Positions 23,656-32,739 of a stretch of DNA of 53,276 nucleotides are shown here, one piece after another; the first letter of the stretch is position 1; every line of letters begins with the position of its first letter. Source of the DNA: Candidatus Hydrogenedens sp. (GTDB lineage: Bacteria; Hydrogenedentota; Hydrogenedentia; Hydrogenedentales; CAITNO01); assembly GCA_012522755.1 (NCBI GenBank), contig JAAYJV010000021.1, forward strand, positions 1 through 53,276, written 5' to 3'. The notes under the pieces were generated by a model, which did no database searches, was not told the DNA's origin, and saw nothing but the letters and a program-made list of their open reading frames with translations. A program made the translations under genes and the position numbers.

Positions 23656-25716
23656 ATGTCCAGATTCAAGCGTATCAGTATGATGCAGATTCTTGCAGTT
23701 GCAGCCGTGCTTCTGGGCGTCGTATCCTGCCTCTTCCTCTTCCTGCTGCGGGAACATCAGCCTGCGTCAGTTACAGGGAAAGGCAGGGTTCAGTCGTCGG
23801 CACCTTCAAGTGGGTCTGCCGATGAACCCTTTGTGGTTCCCGCAGGCACTCCCCGTCACGCCGCCGAAACAGCGGTAACTGTTTATGTTTCCGGAACTGT
23901 CAAGGACACTGAAGGGAATCCAATTCCTGAGGCGCTCGTGTCGCTCAGTTTCGAGGGGATAACACTGTTCCACCCTTTCTCCACGCAGGGACTGTCCGAT
24001 GACCAGGGTGAATTCCGTTTACCCGTCCCGCAATGCAATGCCCGCTATAGTATCAACGCACGAAAAGACGGGTATCTGTGCATCCAGGTTGAGAAGGATG
24101 GGGAAGCGCTTTCATCCACTTTTCCCGTGGGAACAGAAGACGTATCGGGCCTTCAGTGCATCATGACGGTTGACTCCCAAATTGCAGGACGCGTTGTTGA
24201 CCAGTTTGGCAGACCCATTAAGGATATGATGGTCTTTGCCACCGTTATCGGCCGTGATCTGACTTCCGGGTCAGACGGGCGCACCGGGAAGGATGGGAGA
24301 TTCCGCGTCCGTGGGCTTCAGTCTGGAACTTGCGGGCTCTGGGGGAGGCTTTATCTGTCGGACACCATTATGCAGCATTACGGAAGCGCCGAATATCCCC
24401 TGCTGACGACAGAATTGCACGAAGGCGAGCACAAGCAAAACGTCGAACTCATACTGCACCGGGATGCATCGAGAGCCGTTCATGGTCGCGTTGTGGATGA
24501 AAACCGCGTGGCAATTTCCGGAGCCCAGGTGTGGGCCACCCTTGACCTGAGAAACATAACCATAGGAGCAGCCCCTTCAACATCCTCCGCAACGGGCGAG
24601 TTTGCCATTGAGAACATTGACCTGACTACCGGGAAGGGACCGAGAGAGGAAGAAATACAGGACGTTGTGCTGAACGTGACCTGCACAGGATATGAACCAC
24701 GGACAATAACAGGGATTCCGGTGGGTATGAAGGACATTGAGATTGTCCTGCTCCGGGAGGCCTACGGCAACGTCTACGTCGAACTGGTCGATGAGATCAC
24801 AAACATCCCGATTGAGCAGGGAAGCGTTTATTATCTGGGTTCTTATTCCAGGTTCAACGAAGTGATCAAGAATAAATCCCAGCCTGTGAAGCTGAAACGG
24901 GATGGGGCGGGCTTTATTTGCGAAAACATTCCCGAAGGAACGGCGGTGCTGGAGGCCGTGGCGGACGGGTATCCGCCAGTGATCAAAACGGATGTGGTTG
25001 TTCATGCGGCCAAGACCACGTCAGCCACAATAGCCCTGAACCCGCAGGGATACCTCTGCGTGGATATCGTAAAGCCTACACAGAATAAAGATACGTGGAC
25101 CATGCATGTCGTCAATACGTTCTTCGTGCCTGTCTCAAGTCTGGGGGAACGCCGTGACTTTCAGGCGGCAGTGCCACAAGACCCGAGACGTCCCTCCGTC
25201 TGCGACGGGGAGGCGCTGGAGGGACACAAGTACGACGGGATGGTCGGCCCCGCCGGGGAGTACATCCTGTCGCTCAGCGCGGGCGTCTTTGACCAGACAC
25301 AGGAGAAGGTCGGGATCGATGGGATGGTCGTGTGGTACTGTAATACGCGCCTGCAGCTCGAGCCCGGAGCAATCACCGATTTTACTTTTGATTGCGACGA
25401 TCTCATGGGGCAACCGCTGGTGACGGTTGATTTATCCGGTCTCACCGTGGCCCCCAGCTCAAAACTCGTACTCGTTTCCGGAGAATACAACGGGTTTCTG
25501 GAGCAATCGCGCCGTGAGATGCGTGCAGGTCGATATCTTGTGGACTTTTACTGCGAACTGAACCCCCACTACGCTGAGAAGTGTGTCTTCCCCTTTGTGC
25601 CACGGGGCAACTATACACTGCTGTACTTCGAGCATTTCGGGGACTTGGGGTGTTCGAAACCTGAGAGCAAGCGCGTTTCCATAAGCGCATCGGAGGTCGT
25701 TGAGCTGAGTTTTTAG
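23656..25716 (+). CDS. Membrane-anchored protein with carboxypeptidase-regulatory-like beta domains
   Basis: 686 aa. ATG 23656 follows AAGGAG at 23644-23649; an ATG at 23641 is itself upstream of that site. A signal anchor (MQILAVAAVLLGVVSCLF) is followed by a Ser/Pro-rich linker. Several Ig-like CarboxypepD_reg/Cna-B-type modules then repeat the pattern VSGTVKDTEGNPIPEALVSL, AGRVVDQFGRPIKDMMVFA, and VHGRVVDENRVAISGAQVWA. These fold into beta sandwiches on extracytoplasmic proteins. No catalytic domain is visible. It is probably a periplasmic or surface structural or binding protein. Confidence 0.8.
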   Translation: MSRFKRISMMQILAVAAVLLGVVSCLFLFLLREHQPASVTGKGRVQSSAPSSGSADEPFVVPAGTPRHAAETAVTVYVSGTVKDTEGNPIPEALVSLSFEGITLFHPFSTQGLSDDQGEFRLPVPQCNARYSINARKDGYLCIQVEKDGEALSSTFPVGTEDVSGLQCIMTVDSQIAGRVVDQFGRPIKDMMVFATVIGRDLTSGSDGRTGKDGRFRVRGLQSGTCGLWGRLYLSDTIMQHYGSAEYPLLTTELHEGEHKQNVELILHRDASRAVHGRVVDENRVAISGAQVWATLDLRNITIGAAPSTSSATGEFAIENIDLTTGKGPREEEIQDVVLNVTCTGYEPRTITGIPVGMKDIEIVLLREAYGNVYVELVDEITNIPIEQGSVYYLGSYSRFNEVIKNKSQPVKLKRDGAGFICENIPEGTAVLEAVADGYPPVIKTDVVVHAAKTTSATIALNPQGYLCVDIVKPTQNKDTWTMHVVNTFFVPVSSLGERRDFQAAVPQDPRRPSVCDGEALEGHKYDGMVGPAGEYILSLSAGVFDQTQEKVGIDGMVVWYCNTRLQLEPGAITDFTFDCDDLMGQPLVTVDLSGLTVAPSSKLVLVSGEYNGFLEQSRREMRAGRYLVDFYCELNPHYAEKCVFPFVPRGNYTLLYFEHFGDLGCSKPESKRVSISASEVVELSF

Positions 25717-26187
25717 CCATGTTTGCGGCCTTCGGCGTGGCCCTTCTGACGGTCGTCATGTCGGGGTTCTCGGTCACTTCCCTTGCCGCTTGAGGTAAAT
25801 AAGAGACTACAAGGAATTAGAGATCTCAGGGAAATCAGTCGGATCGGTCGGATCAGTCGGATCGGACGAATCTGCGAGGATAATGGCAGGGAGTTCGATG
25901 ACAGAATGCCAGCGCCTAATTTGGTTGCGGCTATGCTGGGCTGTGTTTGTCTTGCTCATCGGTACTGCTTCTCCTTTTTTCAGCTTTTCCCCGTCGGCCT
26001 CGCCCGGTTCCCGTCCCGGAGAGATGAGGGATAGGCTGACAACTTTGAGCCGCGCCACCTGGGAGCGCCAAAGTCCCTGTTGGCAGACGGCTGGCTCTAT
26101 CTTGGAAGTGTCTGTGACCCGGTTCCGGTACATTTATTTTTCCTCAGGCAAGTCCGTTATTTCAAATACTCTGATATAATTAAGGGT
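25717..26187. repeat. Spacer with GTCGGATC minisatellite and a GCCAA hairpin element
   Basis: No gene seen. 25826-25880 carries about five direct copies of a 10-bp GTCGGATCGG/GTCGGATCAG motif. A hairpin element of the dispersed GCCAA..TTGGC family lies at 26060-26087. Confidence 0.7.
26175..26180 (+). promoter_or_regulatory. Consensus -10 box abutting the DUF362 start (leaderless mRNA likely)
   Basis: TATAAT at 26175-26180 is a perfect -10 and the ATG begins at 26188. A start site 7-8 nt downstream of the box would fall on the A of the start codon. No Shine-Dalgarno sequence precedes the ATG. The -35 region (about GTCCGT, 26152-26157) is weak. Confidence 0.5.
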
Positions 26188-27342
26188 ATGAACGACATCA
26201 ATAGAAGAGAGTTTATTGCCCGGGCTGGTCGGCTGGCGGCCTTGACCGGGACCGCCGGGATTCTCTCCGGATGCCCCGGGCCACTGGGCACGCCCTTCAA
26301 TCCGTCTACCCGAACCTGGCCGGTTTTTACGGTCCGCGGACGAAGGCTGCGCACCATGACGCGCAAAGCCCTGAATATGGCGGGCGGTATTGAGAGTATT
26401 GTCAATCCCGGGGAAAGCGTATTCATCAAGGTCAACATGATGACGGTGGGCATGATTCCCGGCAACAGTATCGTTCGCGGTGAATCCACAAAGCCCGAAA
26501 TTGCCATGACCCTGGCCGAGGAATGTCTCCGCGCTGGTGCGTCAAGCGTGATTGTCGGGGATGCCGCACAGCGCAACCATTTTTCCTGGGATTCTGTGCC
26601 ATCACTGAACGGAGATACCAATTATGCGCTGGAAGCGGCACGGCTCACCGGGCTCTATGGCCCCCGGCTCCGTCTCGCATGCCTCATGGGCGATTCGCCG
26701 GACTGGGTCGAGGTGCCCTCTCCCTTCACGAATCTCAACACGCTGAAAATCGCGCGGGCCGCCATGGAAGCCGATCGGCTGTTTTCCGTTGCCGTATTCA
26801 AGACCCACATGACCACAAAGGTTACCGGTGCGTTGAAAAACTGTTTCGGCCTCTCTCCGGCGGAAGGCATCGGTGTCGGCGCAGTCAAGTCCCGATTGAA
26901 TTTTCATGCCGCAGCAGGCGGAGTGCATCAGGTCCTGCTGGACATCATCCAGGCCGTGCGGCCCGACTTCAGTCTGGTCGATCTTTCGATTTGCGTGGAG
27001 GGCAGCGGGCCGGCAAACTCTTACGGACTTTTCAGTCAGACCGTCAATATGCGCGATCACATTGGCGACTACGTTCTGGTGGCAAGTGCGGATCCTGTGG
27101 CGGCGGACGCTACGGCAACCCGGATCATCATGCACAACCCGGAGGAAGTCCGTCATCTCCGCCTCGCCTGGGAACAAGGTCTCGGACAAATCCACGAAGA
27201 CAAGATCGACATTATCGGCGAGCCCATCCATACGCTGGCGGCGCGCTGGCAGCCAGCCGCCCTCGGCGCCAAGTTGCTGATCCCCGAGGAGTGGCGCCAT
27301 ATTCCCCCTTACTGCTGCCCGAACAGCGTCAACGAGACATGA
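26188..27342 (+). CDS. DUF362-domain protein, Tat-exported lipoprotein
   Basis: 384 aa. The N-terminus has a twin-arginine signal (NDINRREFIARAGRLAALTG) running into a lipobox at GILSGC, so it is probably a folded, exported lipoprotein. The DUF362 core is present: VFIKVNMM near residue 80, VIVGDAAQRN, FKTHMTTKVTGALKNCFGL, and DLSICVEGSGPANSYG. DUF362 proteins often accompany ferredoxins or redox pathways, but this one shows no Cys4 ferredoxin domain and its substrate is unknown. It stands alone between repeat-filled spacers. Confidence 0.85.
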   Translation: MNDINRREFIARAGRLAALTGTAGILSGCPGPLGTPFNPSTRTWPVFTVRGRRLRTMTRKALNMAGGIESIVNPGESVFIKVNMMTVGMIPGNSIVRGESTKPEIAMTLAEECLRAGASSVIVGDAAQRNHFSWDSVPSLNGDTNYALEAARLTGLYGPRLRLACLMGDSPDWVEVPSPFTNLNTLKIARAAMEADRLFSVAVFKTHMTTKVTGALKNCFGLSPAEGIGVGAVKSRLNFHAAAGGVHQVLLDIIQAVRPDFSLVDLSICVEGSGPANSYGLFSQTVNMRDHIGDYVLVASADPVAADATATRIIMHNPEEVRHLRLAWEQGLGQIHEDKIDIIGEPIHTLAARWQPAALGAKLLIPEEWRHIPPYCCPNSVNET

Positions 27343-27363
27343 TTAAGACAATCCGGGGATCGG

Positions 27364-28083
27364 CTCCTGGGAACGCCAATTTCCACATTGGCAATGACGA
27401 AAAGAAGAACTCAACACACACGCGGTAGGGGCGAACAACCTTTCGCCCGAAAGCCCTTCACTTCCTGGGCACGCCAATTTCCCCATTGGCAATGACGCAA
27501 GAAAAGAACTCAAAACATATACGGTAGGGGCGAAAAATCTTTCGCCCGAAAGCCCTTCACTTTTCGGGAACACCAATTTCCACATTGGCCATGACGAAAA
27601 AAAAGAACTCAAAACACACGCGGTAGGGGCGAAAAATCTTTCGCCTGAAAGCCCTTCACTTCCTGGGCACGCCAATCTCCCCATTGGCAATGACGCAAGA
27701 AAAGAACTCAAAACACACGCGGTAGGGGCGAAAAATCTTTCGCCTGAAAGCCCTTCACTTCCTGGGCACGCCAATCTCCCCATTGGCAATGACGAAAAAA
27801 AGAACTCAAAACACACGCGGTAGGGGCGAACAACCTTTCGCCCGAAAGCCCTTTATTTCCTGGTAACGCCAATTTCCCCATTGGCCATGACGAAAAAAAG
27901 AACTCAACACACACGCGATAGGGGCGAAAAATATTTCGCCCGAAAGCCCTTCACTTCCTGGGCACGCCAATTTCCCCATTGGCCATGACGCAAGAAAAGA
28001 ACTCAACACACACGCGATAGGGGCGAAAAATCTTTCGCCCGAAAGCCCTTCACTTCCTGGTAACGCCAATTTCCACATTGGCA
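27364..28083. repeat. ~99-bp tandem array, about seven copies
   Basis: Unit boundaries at GGTAGGGG/GATAGGGG fall at 27424, 27523, 27622, 27721, 27819, 27917 and 28016: periods of 98-99 bp. Each unit joins two dispersed-repeat hairpins. One is GGGGCGAAAAATCTTTCGCCC. The other is ACGCCAATTTCCCCATTGGC, followed by an AAAAGAACTCAAAACACACG spacer. The 99-bp period keeps frames open in parts of it, so ORFs read from it are not genes. Confidence 0.9.
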
Positions 28084-28236
28084 GACAGCGTGTATTGATC
28101 TGGAAAACCAAATAGCCTGTTTTGCGGCGTATGGTCTCTCTTCTCTTTTTCTCTTTCTTCCTCTCGGTCTCTGTGCTTCTGTGGTGAAAACCGTCATCAC
28201 GGCGCAATGTGAGTGTCGGAACTCAAGCCGGGGAGG

Positions 28237-28545
28237 TTTCGGGCGAAAGATATTTCGCCCCTACCGTCAGACTACGATTCAAAGCCGGATAGCGGACTCC
28301 AGTTTCGGGCGAAAGATTTTTCGCCCCTACCGTCAGGCTACGATTCAAAGCCGGATAGCGGACTCCAGTTTCGGGCGAAAGATATTTCGCCCCTACCGTC
28401 AGGCTACGATTCAAAGCCGGATAGCGGACTCCAGTTTCGGGCGAAAGATTTTTCGCCCCTACCGTCAGGCTACGATTCAAAGCCGGATAGCGGACTTCAG
28501 TTTCGGGCGAAAGATTTTTCGCCCCTACCGTCAGGGTACGTACTG
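28237..28545. repeat. 66-bp tandem array, five copies
   Basis: TTTCGGGCGAAAGAT starts at 28237, 28303, 28369, 28435 and 28501: exact 66-bp period, with the last copy truncated. Each unit contains a GGGCGAAAGATTTTTCGCCC hairpin plus a CTACGATTCAAAGCCGGATAG spacer. The hairpin is the same one used in the 99-bp array, in opposite orientation. 66 is a multiple of three, so all frames stay open artificially. Confidence 0.92.
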
Positions 28546-28596
28546 TGTGTTTCGCGTAAGCCCGGTATTTATATGAAAGAAGACTGTAGCTTCGCA

Positions 28597-28803
28597 TTAA
28601 GATTCCTCCTTTCTTCGGGATGCAGCGTGCTCTTGAGCCTTCAGCGCTCTGTACTTTCCACTAACACTGTTTTTTTTAATTTCTCTTCCTACAGAAGAAG
28701 GATGAAAGCCCAGAAGTGCACCGATGGCTTTCTTGCTCAGCCCGGCTTCCAGGTAAGCTTCTAGTTTTATCCTCTCTTCTAGTGTAAAATGGTGTGGGGA
28801 CAT
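28597..28803 (-). pseudogene. IS30-family transposase, N-terminal remnant
   Basis: 68 codons from ATG 28803 (GGAG upstream). The sequence is the HTH_38 DNA-binding domain of IS30 transposases: HFTLEERIKLEAYLEAGLSK, then AIGALLGFHPSSVGREIKKN and a YRALKAQEHAASRRK tail. It stops there, before any DDE catalytic region, and I see no continuation or terminal inverted repeats. It is an insertion-sequence fossil next to the tandem arrays. Confidence 0.75.
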
Positions 28804-28970
28804 TGTGGGCTCCTTCGGTTGTTTTGTCGCAAAAACATATTCTACCGAAGAGGGCCGTAATGTCCCCTCTTTTTGTCTGCTGAAAATTGCGTTTCGATAT
28901 TGAACTCACGGATTCACAGCTTTGAATTTGCCACTCCCGTCTGCCATACTTCAGATTGAAAGGAGAAATT

Positions 28971-29408
28971 ATGGATCATGCTATCAGAAAAAATTTGCAG
29001 GATTGTTTTGTCCAGCAGCCCCTTATGAGAACACTGGGGGCCATTGTTGGCTCTGTGAAAGACGGGGAAGTGGTCATCGAACTTCCTTTTCATGAAAAAC
29101 TGACACAGCATCACGGTTTTTTTCATGCAGGTGTTATCACGACGATTATGGATAATGCCTGTGGTGGTGCCGCTCTGTCTCAGATGCCGGCCAATGCGAC
29201 GGTGTTGACGGTGGAATATAAGGTTAATTTTCTTTCCCCGGCCAAAGGTGACAAGTTAATTGCGCGAGGAAAAGTGCTGAAATCCGGACGGGCGCTCACT
29301 GTCTGTCAGGGTGAAGTCCATGTGGTATTGGACGGCGAAGAAAAACTCGTTGCCACCATGCTTGCAACCATGATGTGCCGGGAAATGCCGGGTTCATCGG
29401 CTGAATAA
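28971..29408 (+). CDS. PaaI-like hotdog-fold thioesterase
   Basis: 145 aa. ATG 28971 follows AAAGGAG. The hotdog core has the PaaI/YigI pattern: FHEKLTQHHGFFHAGVITTI, then MDNACGGAALSQMP and LTVEYKVNFLSPAKGDKLIA. The HHGFFHAG stretch and the following Asp supply the usual catalytic positions. It should hydrolyse an acyl-CoA or aryl-acyl-CoA in the cytoplasm. It is monocistronic, so the physiological substrate is not indicated. Confidence 0.88.
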   Translation: MDHAIRKNLQDCFVQQPLMRTLGAIVGSVKDGEVVIELPFHEKLTQHHGFFHAGVITTIMDNACGGAALSQMPANATVLTVEYKVNFLSPAKGDKLIARGKVLKSGRALTVCQGEVHVVLDGEEKLVATMLATMMCREMPGSSAE

Positions 29409-29421
29409 AGGGGACTCGCTT

Positions 29422-29478
29422 TTACATGAGGGGCTGAGCCGCCCTGTCCACGTCGTCAATACTACGAACTTCTTTCAT
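29422..29478 (-). pseudogene. Truncated copy of the 94-aa conserved hypothetical
   Basis: Reads MKEVRSIDDVDRAAQPLM then stop, matching the N-terminus MKKFRSIEDVDRANLP of the protein at 51882-52166. The upstream DNA (GTAAATAGCTATCCATAGAG and beyond) is also shared. The rest of the gene is absent. Confidence 0.7.
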
Positions 29479-29702
29479 GCCTGGGTCCTTCAGGGTAAAT
29501 AGCTATCCATAGAGGATTGATATGGATTTGAGATGAAGCTCAGATACGGGTGAGGGGGTTGGGGATGGAAAGGGGGGAAGAAAATATAGAAAGGGAAGGA
29601 AGATGGTGTGCCGGGATGGATACTCGTATCATAGGACTCGGATACGAGATGGACTGTACTCACTGTCGGACGGAAGTTCTCCCCATGCCGGAAGCACCAC
29701 AT

Positions 29703-29819
29703 TTACCAGCCGGGCTCCGGATCCATTTGTCCACCTGCCGCAATAGATTCTCGATGCACCGCCTTCTGATACCTGTCACGGCACTTCTTCAATACACTTT
29801 TTAAGCCTTCTCCAGCCAT
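29703..29819 (-). CDS. Possible 38-aa peptide
   Basis: ATG 29819 is preceded by CTGGAG 8 bases upstream. The peptide is charged (MAGEGLKSVLKKCRDRYQK...) and ends before the region of the truncated gene. It has no recognised family. It may be a gene fragment rather than an expressed peptide. Confidence 0.25.
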   Translation of the reverse strand: MAGEGLKSVLKKCRDRYQKAVHRESIAAGGQMDPEPGW

Positions 29820-30107
29820 ATTACAATCTCCAGAGTTGAGTGAATCCGGGCAAGATTTCAGATGACTTGATTCGCAATATTGAACTTGCAGGGTGCAGTT
29901 GTGGATAATGATACTACGAGTTTATCTCGATTTCCTCCACAGTATTGAGCAATCTGGGAAAGAAGCGTTTGCGAAAAGTGTGGATGTAACGGGTTCGACT
30001 TGTTGACAGGTGCCCAAACTATGAGCAAGAAGCGCAATGGGACTTTATGACTGCGGGATTGTTTGCGCCGTTCACTTAATGTGGATAGCGCGAAAGGAGC
30101 ATCAGCC

Positions 30108-30941
30108 ATGAGTGAAATATTAGATGTCGCAAAGAACGGGAATCTTGCAAGATTGAAGGATATTCTTGAGGTTGAGCCAAATGCGCTCTTCGAGACTGAC
30201 GAAGCAGGCATGTCAGCTGTGCATAAGGCCGCTTGTTACGGGCATGCTGATATACTCATAGAATTATTGGATCACTGGAATGTTGACCCAAATGTGTGTA
30301 CCCACACAGGGAAACGGCCCCTGCATTTCGCAGCATGGAAGGACCATAAAGACGCGTGCCTGGTATTGCTCGACCGGGGAGCAGATCCAGATGCTACGGA
30401 TGGGATGGGGATGACTGCGCTCTATTGGGCGACCAGTCATGAGGCCACCAGGTGCATAAGACTTCTGAAAGAAAGAATGTCCACCCCCCATGCTCCAATC
30501 GAAAACTCAAGCTTAGGCGAAGGAGCCCGCAAGGTGCTTCAGGAAGCGGGTGTGCCAGGATCAGAAATAGATGAGCCCGTTCAGCGATCGGAAGGTGTGA
30601 CACCATTGATCATGGCTTCCTTCAACAATAACATTGAGATATTTAAAATACTTCTTGCAGACGCCTCTGATTCCGATATCAATGCGCAGGATTGTGAGGG
30701 CTATACTTCTCTGCATTGGGCGTGTTGGCATGGAAACGAAGAGATGGCGAAGATGTTGATAGATCGAGGCTGCGATGTCAATAAGCAAAACAGTAGTGGC
30801 TGGACCCCTCTTGATTTTGCACGCACTCGGCGCGCGCGGCACATCGAAGAGTTACTTCTTCAGAAAGGCGCACGCTTTCATGGACGCAAAACTGACAAAG
30901 GAGTTTTTGGTGCTCTTCTCCGAATTCTTGGACTGAGCTGA
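30108..30941 (+). CDS. Ankyrin-repeat protein
   Basis: 277 aa. ATG 30108 follows AAAGGAG with 8-nt spacing. Ankyrin repeats are clear: AGMSAVHKAACYGHADILIE, KRPLHFAAWKDHKDACLVLL, GMTALYWATSHEATRC, then EGYTSLHWACWHGNEEMAKM and GWTPLDFARTRRARHIEELL after a linker. No signal or membrane segment is present, so it is a cytoplasmic protein-binding scaffold. An 84-bp gap separates it from the TPR gene on the same strand; the two may be co-transcribed. Confidence 0.88.
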   Translation: MSEILDVAKNGNLARLKDILEVEPNALFETDEAGMSAVHKAACYGHADILIELLDHWNVDPNVCTHTGKRPLHFAAWKDHKDACLVLLDRGADPDATDGMGMTALYWATSHEATRCIRLLKERMSTPHAPIENSSLGEGARKVLQEAGVPGSEIDEPVQRSEGVTPLIMASFNNNIEIFKILLADASDSDINAQDCEGYTSLHWACWHGNEEMAKMLIDRGCDVNKQNSSGWTPLDFARTRRARHIEELLLQKGARFHGRKTDKGVFGALLRILGLS

Positions 30942-31025
30942 CTTATGGAAGAATCCTTTGACAGAGACATCTTCGGGTTGATCAGAAACGCAGATCATAT
31001 CCGCAATGGTTAAGGAGAAAGAGCA

Positions 31026-31922
31026 ATGCATGAGAACTGGACAAAACTCGTTACGGACTGTCGAAACTATCTCGAGACAGCGCCGGACTTTTCACGGGAG
31101 AAGGAAGCCGAAGAACTCAACCAATGCGGTTGTGACTACTATGAACGCGGTGATGCCCGTACAGCGATTACGTATCATGAAAAAGCTCTCAACATTCTCT
31201 GGGCATCCCCTGAGTTTCACTTTAACCTTGGGGTAGATTGTCAGACATTTGGCAACGAGGCCAGAGCAGCCTATGAGTTCAGGAGAGCTATTTCTCTTGG
31301 CCTTCCTGAAGACATTCTCTTTCGTGCTTATTATTTTCTTGGGGTTTGTTATCGAAATATGGGAAGGCTCCATCATGGTATCTATTTTCTTCGCAAACTC
31401 AGGGCATTGGCCCCAAATTATGAGGTCGCGCAGGTGGAAGAAGACTTGGATGAGATGCAGGACCTGGTGGGAAAACCCGTGAATTTAGATTCTTTTTTCG
31501 AGGAACTGGATCGCAACAACTTGTGGGCGACAGGTATGTTGGACATGGTTGTGACTTTCATACTGAAGGCGCGGAAGAATGGTATTCGATATCGAATCGA
31601 AGGAAAGGGATACTATCCGGATGGAAGAGAAGCACTGAGGATGGAGATCTTTGAGCAGGACTACCAGGGGAGCGGACAGAATAGAACTCTGAAAATGGAT
31701 ATCGACGCAGCTTCGGTTTCGCAAGAGCCTGACGTCGCAAAACATATACAGCATGTCGTGTGCGACTACTGGGCCTTTTTGGAGGCGATTCGTCTGGCGG
31801 AAGCTTCGGGTTATGACCACGCCCAGATACATTTTTACTTTGCTGACTTCAACCGGAAAATAGGTCGTTTCAGGCAGGCGGACGAGGAGATCAGAAAAGC
31901 CCTGACTCTGAAGCGCGTTTAA
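31026..31922 (+). CDS. TPR-repeat protein
   Basis: 298 aa. ATG 31026 follows AAGGAG. TPR-like helices are visible: YYERGDARTAITYHEKALNI, FHFNLGVDCQTFGNEARAAY, FRAYYFLGVCYRNMGRLHHG. The C-terminal half is globular and charged and contains ALRMEIFEQDYQG; it has no recognised domain. Cytoplasmic. Its position downstream of an ankyrin gene and beside the AAA/FGE island suggests an adaptor role, which is inference only. Confidence 0.8.
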   Translation: MHENWTKLVTDCRNYLETAPDFSREKEAEELNQCGCDYYERGDARTAITYHEKALNILWASPEFHFNLGVDCQTFGNEARAAYEFRRAISLGLPEDILFRAYYFLGVCYRNMGRLHHGIYFLRKLRALAPNYEVAQVEEDLDEMQDLVGKPVNLDSFFEELDRNNLWATGMLDMVVTFILKARKNGIRYRIEGKGYYPDGREALRMEIFEQDYQGSGQNRTLKMDIDAASVSQEPDVAKHIQHVVCDYWAFLEAIRLAEASGYDHAQIHFYFADFNRKIGRFRQADEEIRKALTLKRV

Positions 31923-32160
31923 ACGGGTGATCTTGTGGTGCTGTCTTAGCCCTTATCCTGCGCATCCGCTCTGTTGGGAATGTACATCTGTGCGTATATA
32001 GAGTCGCAGTGGTGCAAGTTCACTTCAGAGCAGCGTTACAACTTTGAAGCAGCATGTAATTGCGTCATCGTGAGACGGGGTGGATTATCCGCAAAATTGA
32101 TACCAAGAATCCGCATTTCCACGCATTCGGCTGATGCTTTTTGCCTGTGCCCTTCAGAGA

Positions 32161-32739
32161 TCAAGGGTCTTTGCGGGGGGTGGACATGCGCAAAGGGTTC
32201 TGTATGCCGGTGACCGTGATGCTTCCGTCTTTGTGAACAATGACTTCCGTAGCGGGAAGGAGGTGGAGATCGCGCGGGGCGTAAGAGGACGTGAGGAAAT
32301 GAAGCTTTTGGTTTTCCGAAGCGAGGAGGTTGTTGTCCATGTGATGGGCATGCTCGTAGCGGCCTGCTATAAGCATGTCGGTGTGGCTGAGGATGGCCGG
32401 ATCCAGGGGCATCCGGTTCACCTCTTCGAGGGTGTAACCGGTAAAAATGACGATGGTGAGTGCCGCGGCATGAATTCGGGTGACCAGGCTGAGGAGGGCC
32501 TCAGGCTGCTGAAAAGGTTCGCCGCCGGAAAAGGAGACGCCCTCGATTTGCTTCTTGCGAGACAGGATTTCCCGGACGGTTTCTTCGACCGTTGTTTCGT
32601 AGCCGCCTTCGGGATCATGCGTCGCGGGATTGAAGCATCCCGGACAGTTCAGAGTACAGCCCTGGAGCCAAAGCACAGCTCTCAGTCCAGGGCCGTTGGC
32701 ACGGCTGGCGGGTTCAAAGGCATGTAAACGCAGATGCAT
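32161..32739 (-). CDS. NrdG-like radical SAM activating enzyme
   Basis: 192 aa. The radical SAM cluster motif C-x3-C-x2-C is Cys28-TLN-Cys32-PG-Cys35, preceded by ASRANGPGLRAVLWLQG as in anaerobic ribonucleotide-reductase activases. The SAM-binding FSGGEPFQQPEAL follows. Canonical NrdG sits beside nrdD, and none is visible here. It is instead the last gene of the minus-strand AAA/FGE island, 125 bp after the third FGE-fold gene. A modification role on a component of that system is possible. ATG 32739 is chosen for alignment with the family; the ribosome site is weak. Confidence 0.82.
   Translation of the reverse strand: MHLRLHAFEPASRANGPGLRAVLWLQGCTLNCPGCFNPATHDPEGGYETTVEETVREILSRKKQIEGVSFSGGEPFQQPEALLSLVTRIHAAALTIVIFTGYTLEEVNRMPLDPAILSHTDMLIAGRYEHAHHMDNNLLASENQKLHFLTSSYAPRDLHLLPATEVIVHKDGSITVTGIQNPLRMSTPRKDP

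Larger units (their letters stand above)
29409..30107. other. Spacer holding a duplicated 5'-gene fragment and little else
   Basis: About 700 bp. 29422-29590 is a diverged copy of 52142-52275, covering the start of the 94-aa gene there plus its upstream DNA. A possible 38-aa minus-strand ORF lies at 29703-29819. From 29830 to 30107 I see only AT-leaning DNA that leads into the ankyrin gene's ribosome site. Confidence 0.5.

Noticed and set aside
27343-28207. Minus-strand ORFs with repeated GNWRSQE/SPLPRVF peptides
   Set aside because: Read-through of the 99-bp hairpin array; several frames are open at once and none has a credible start.
28237-28545. CRISPR array
   Set aside because: The whole 66-bp unit repeats, including the part that would have to be a unique spacer; no cas genes are nearby.
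28181-28764. Overlapping ORFs encoding repeated FRAKDISPLPSGYDSKPDSGL-type peptides
   Set aside because: They are read-through of the 66-bp tandem array, which is open in all frames because its period is a multiple of three.
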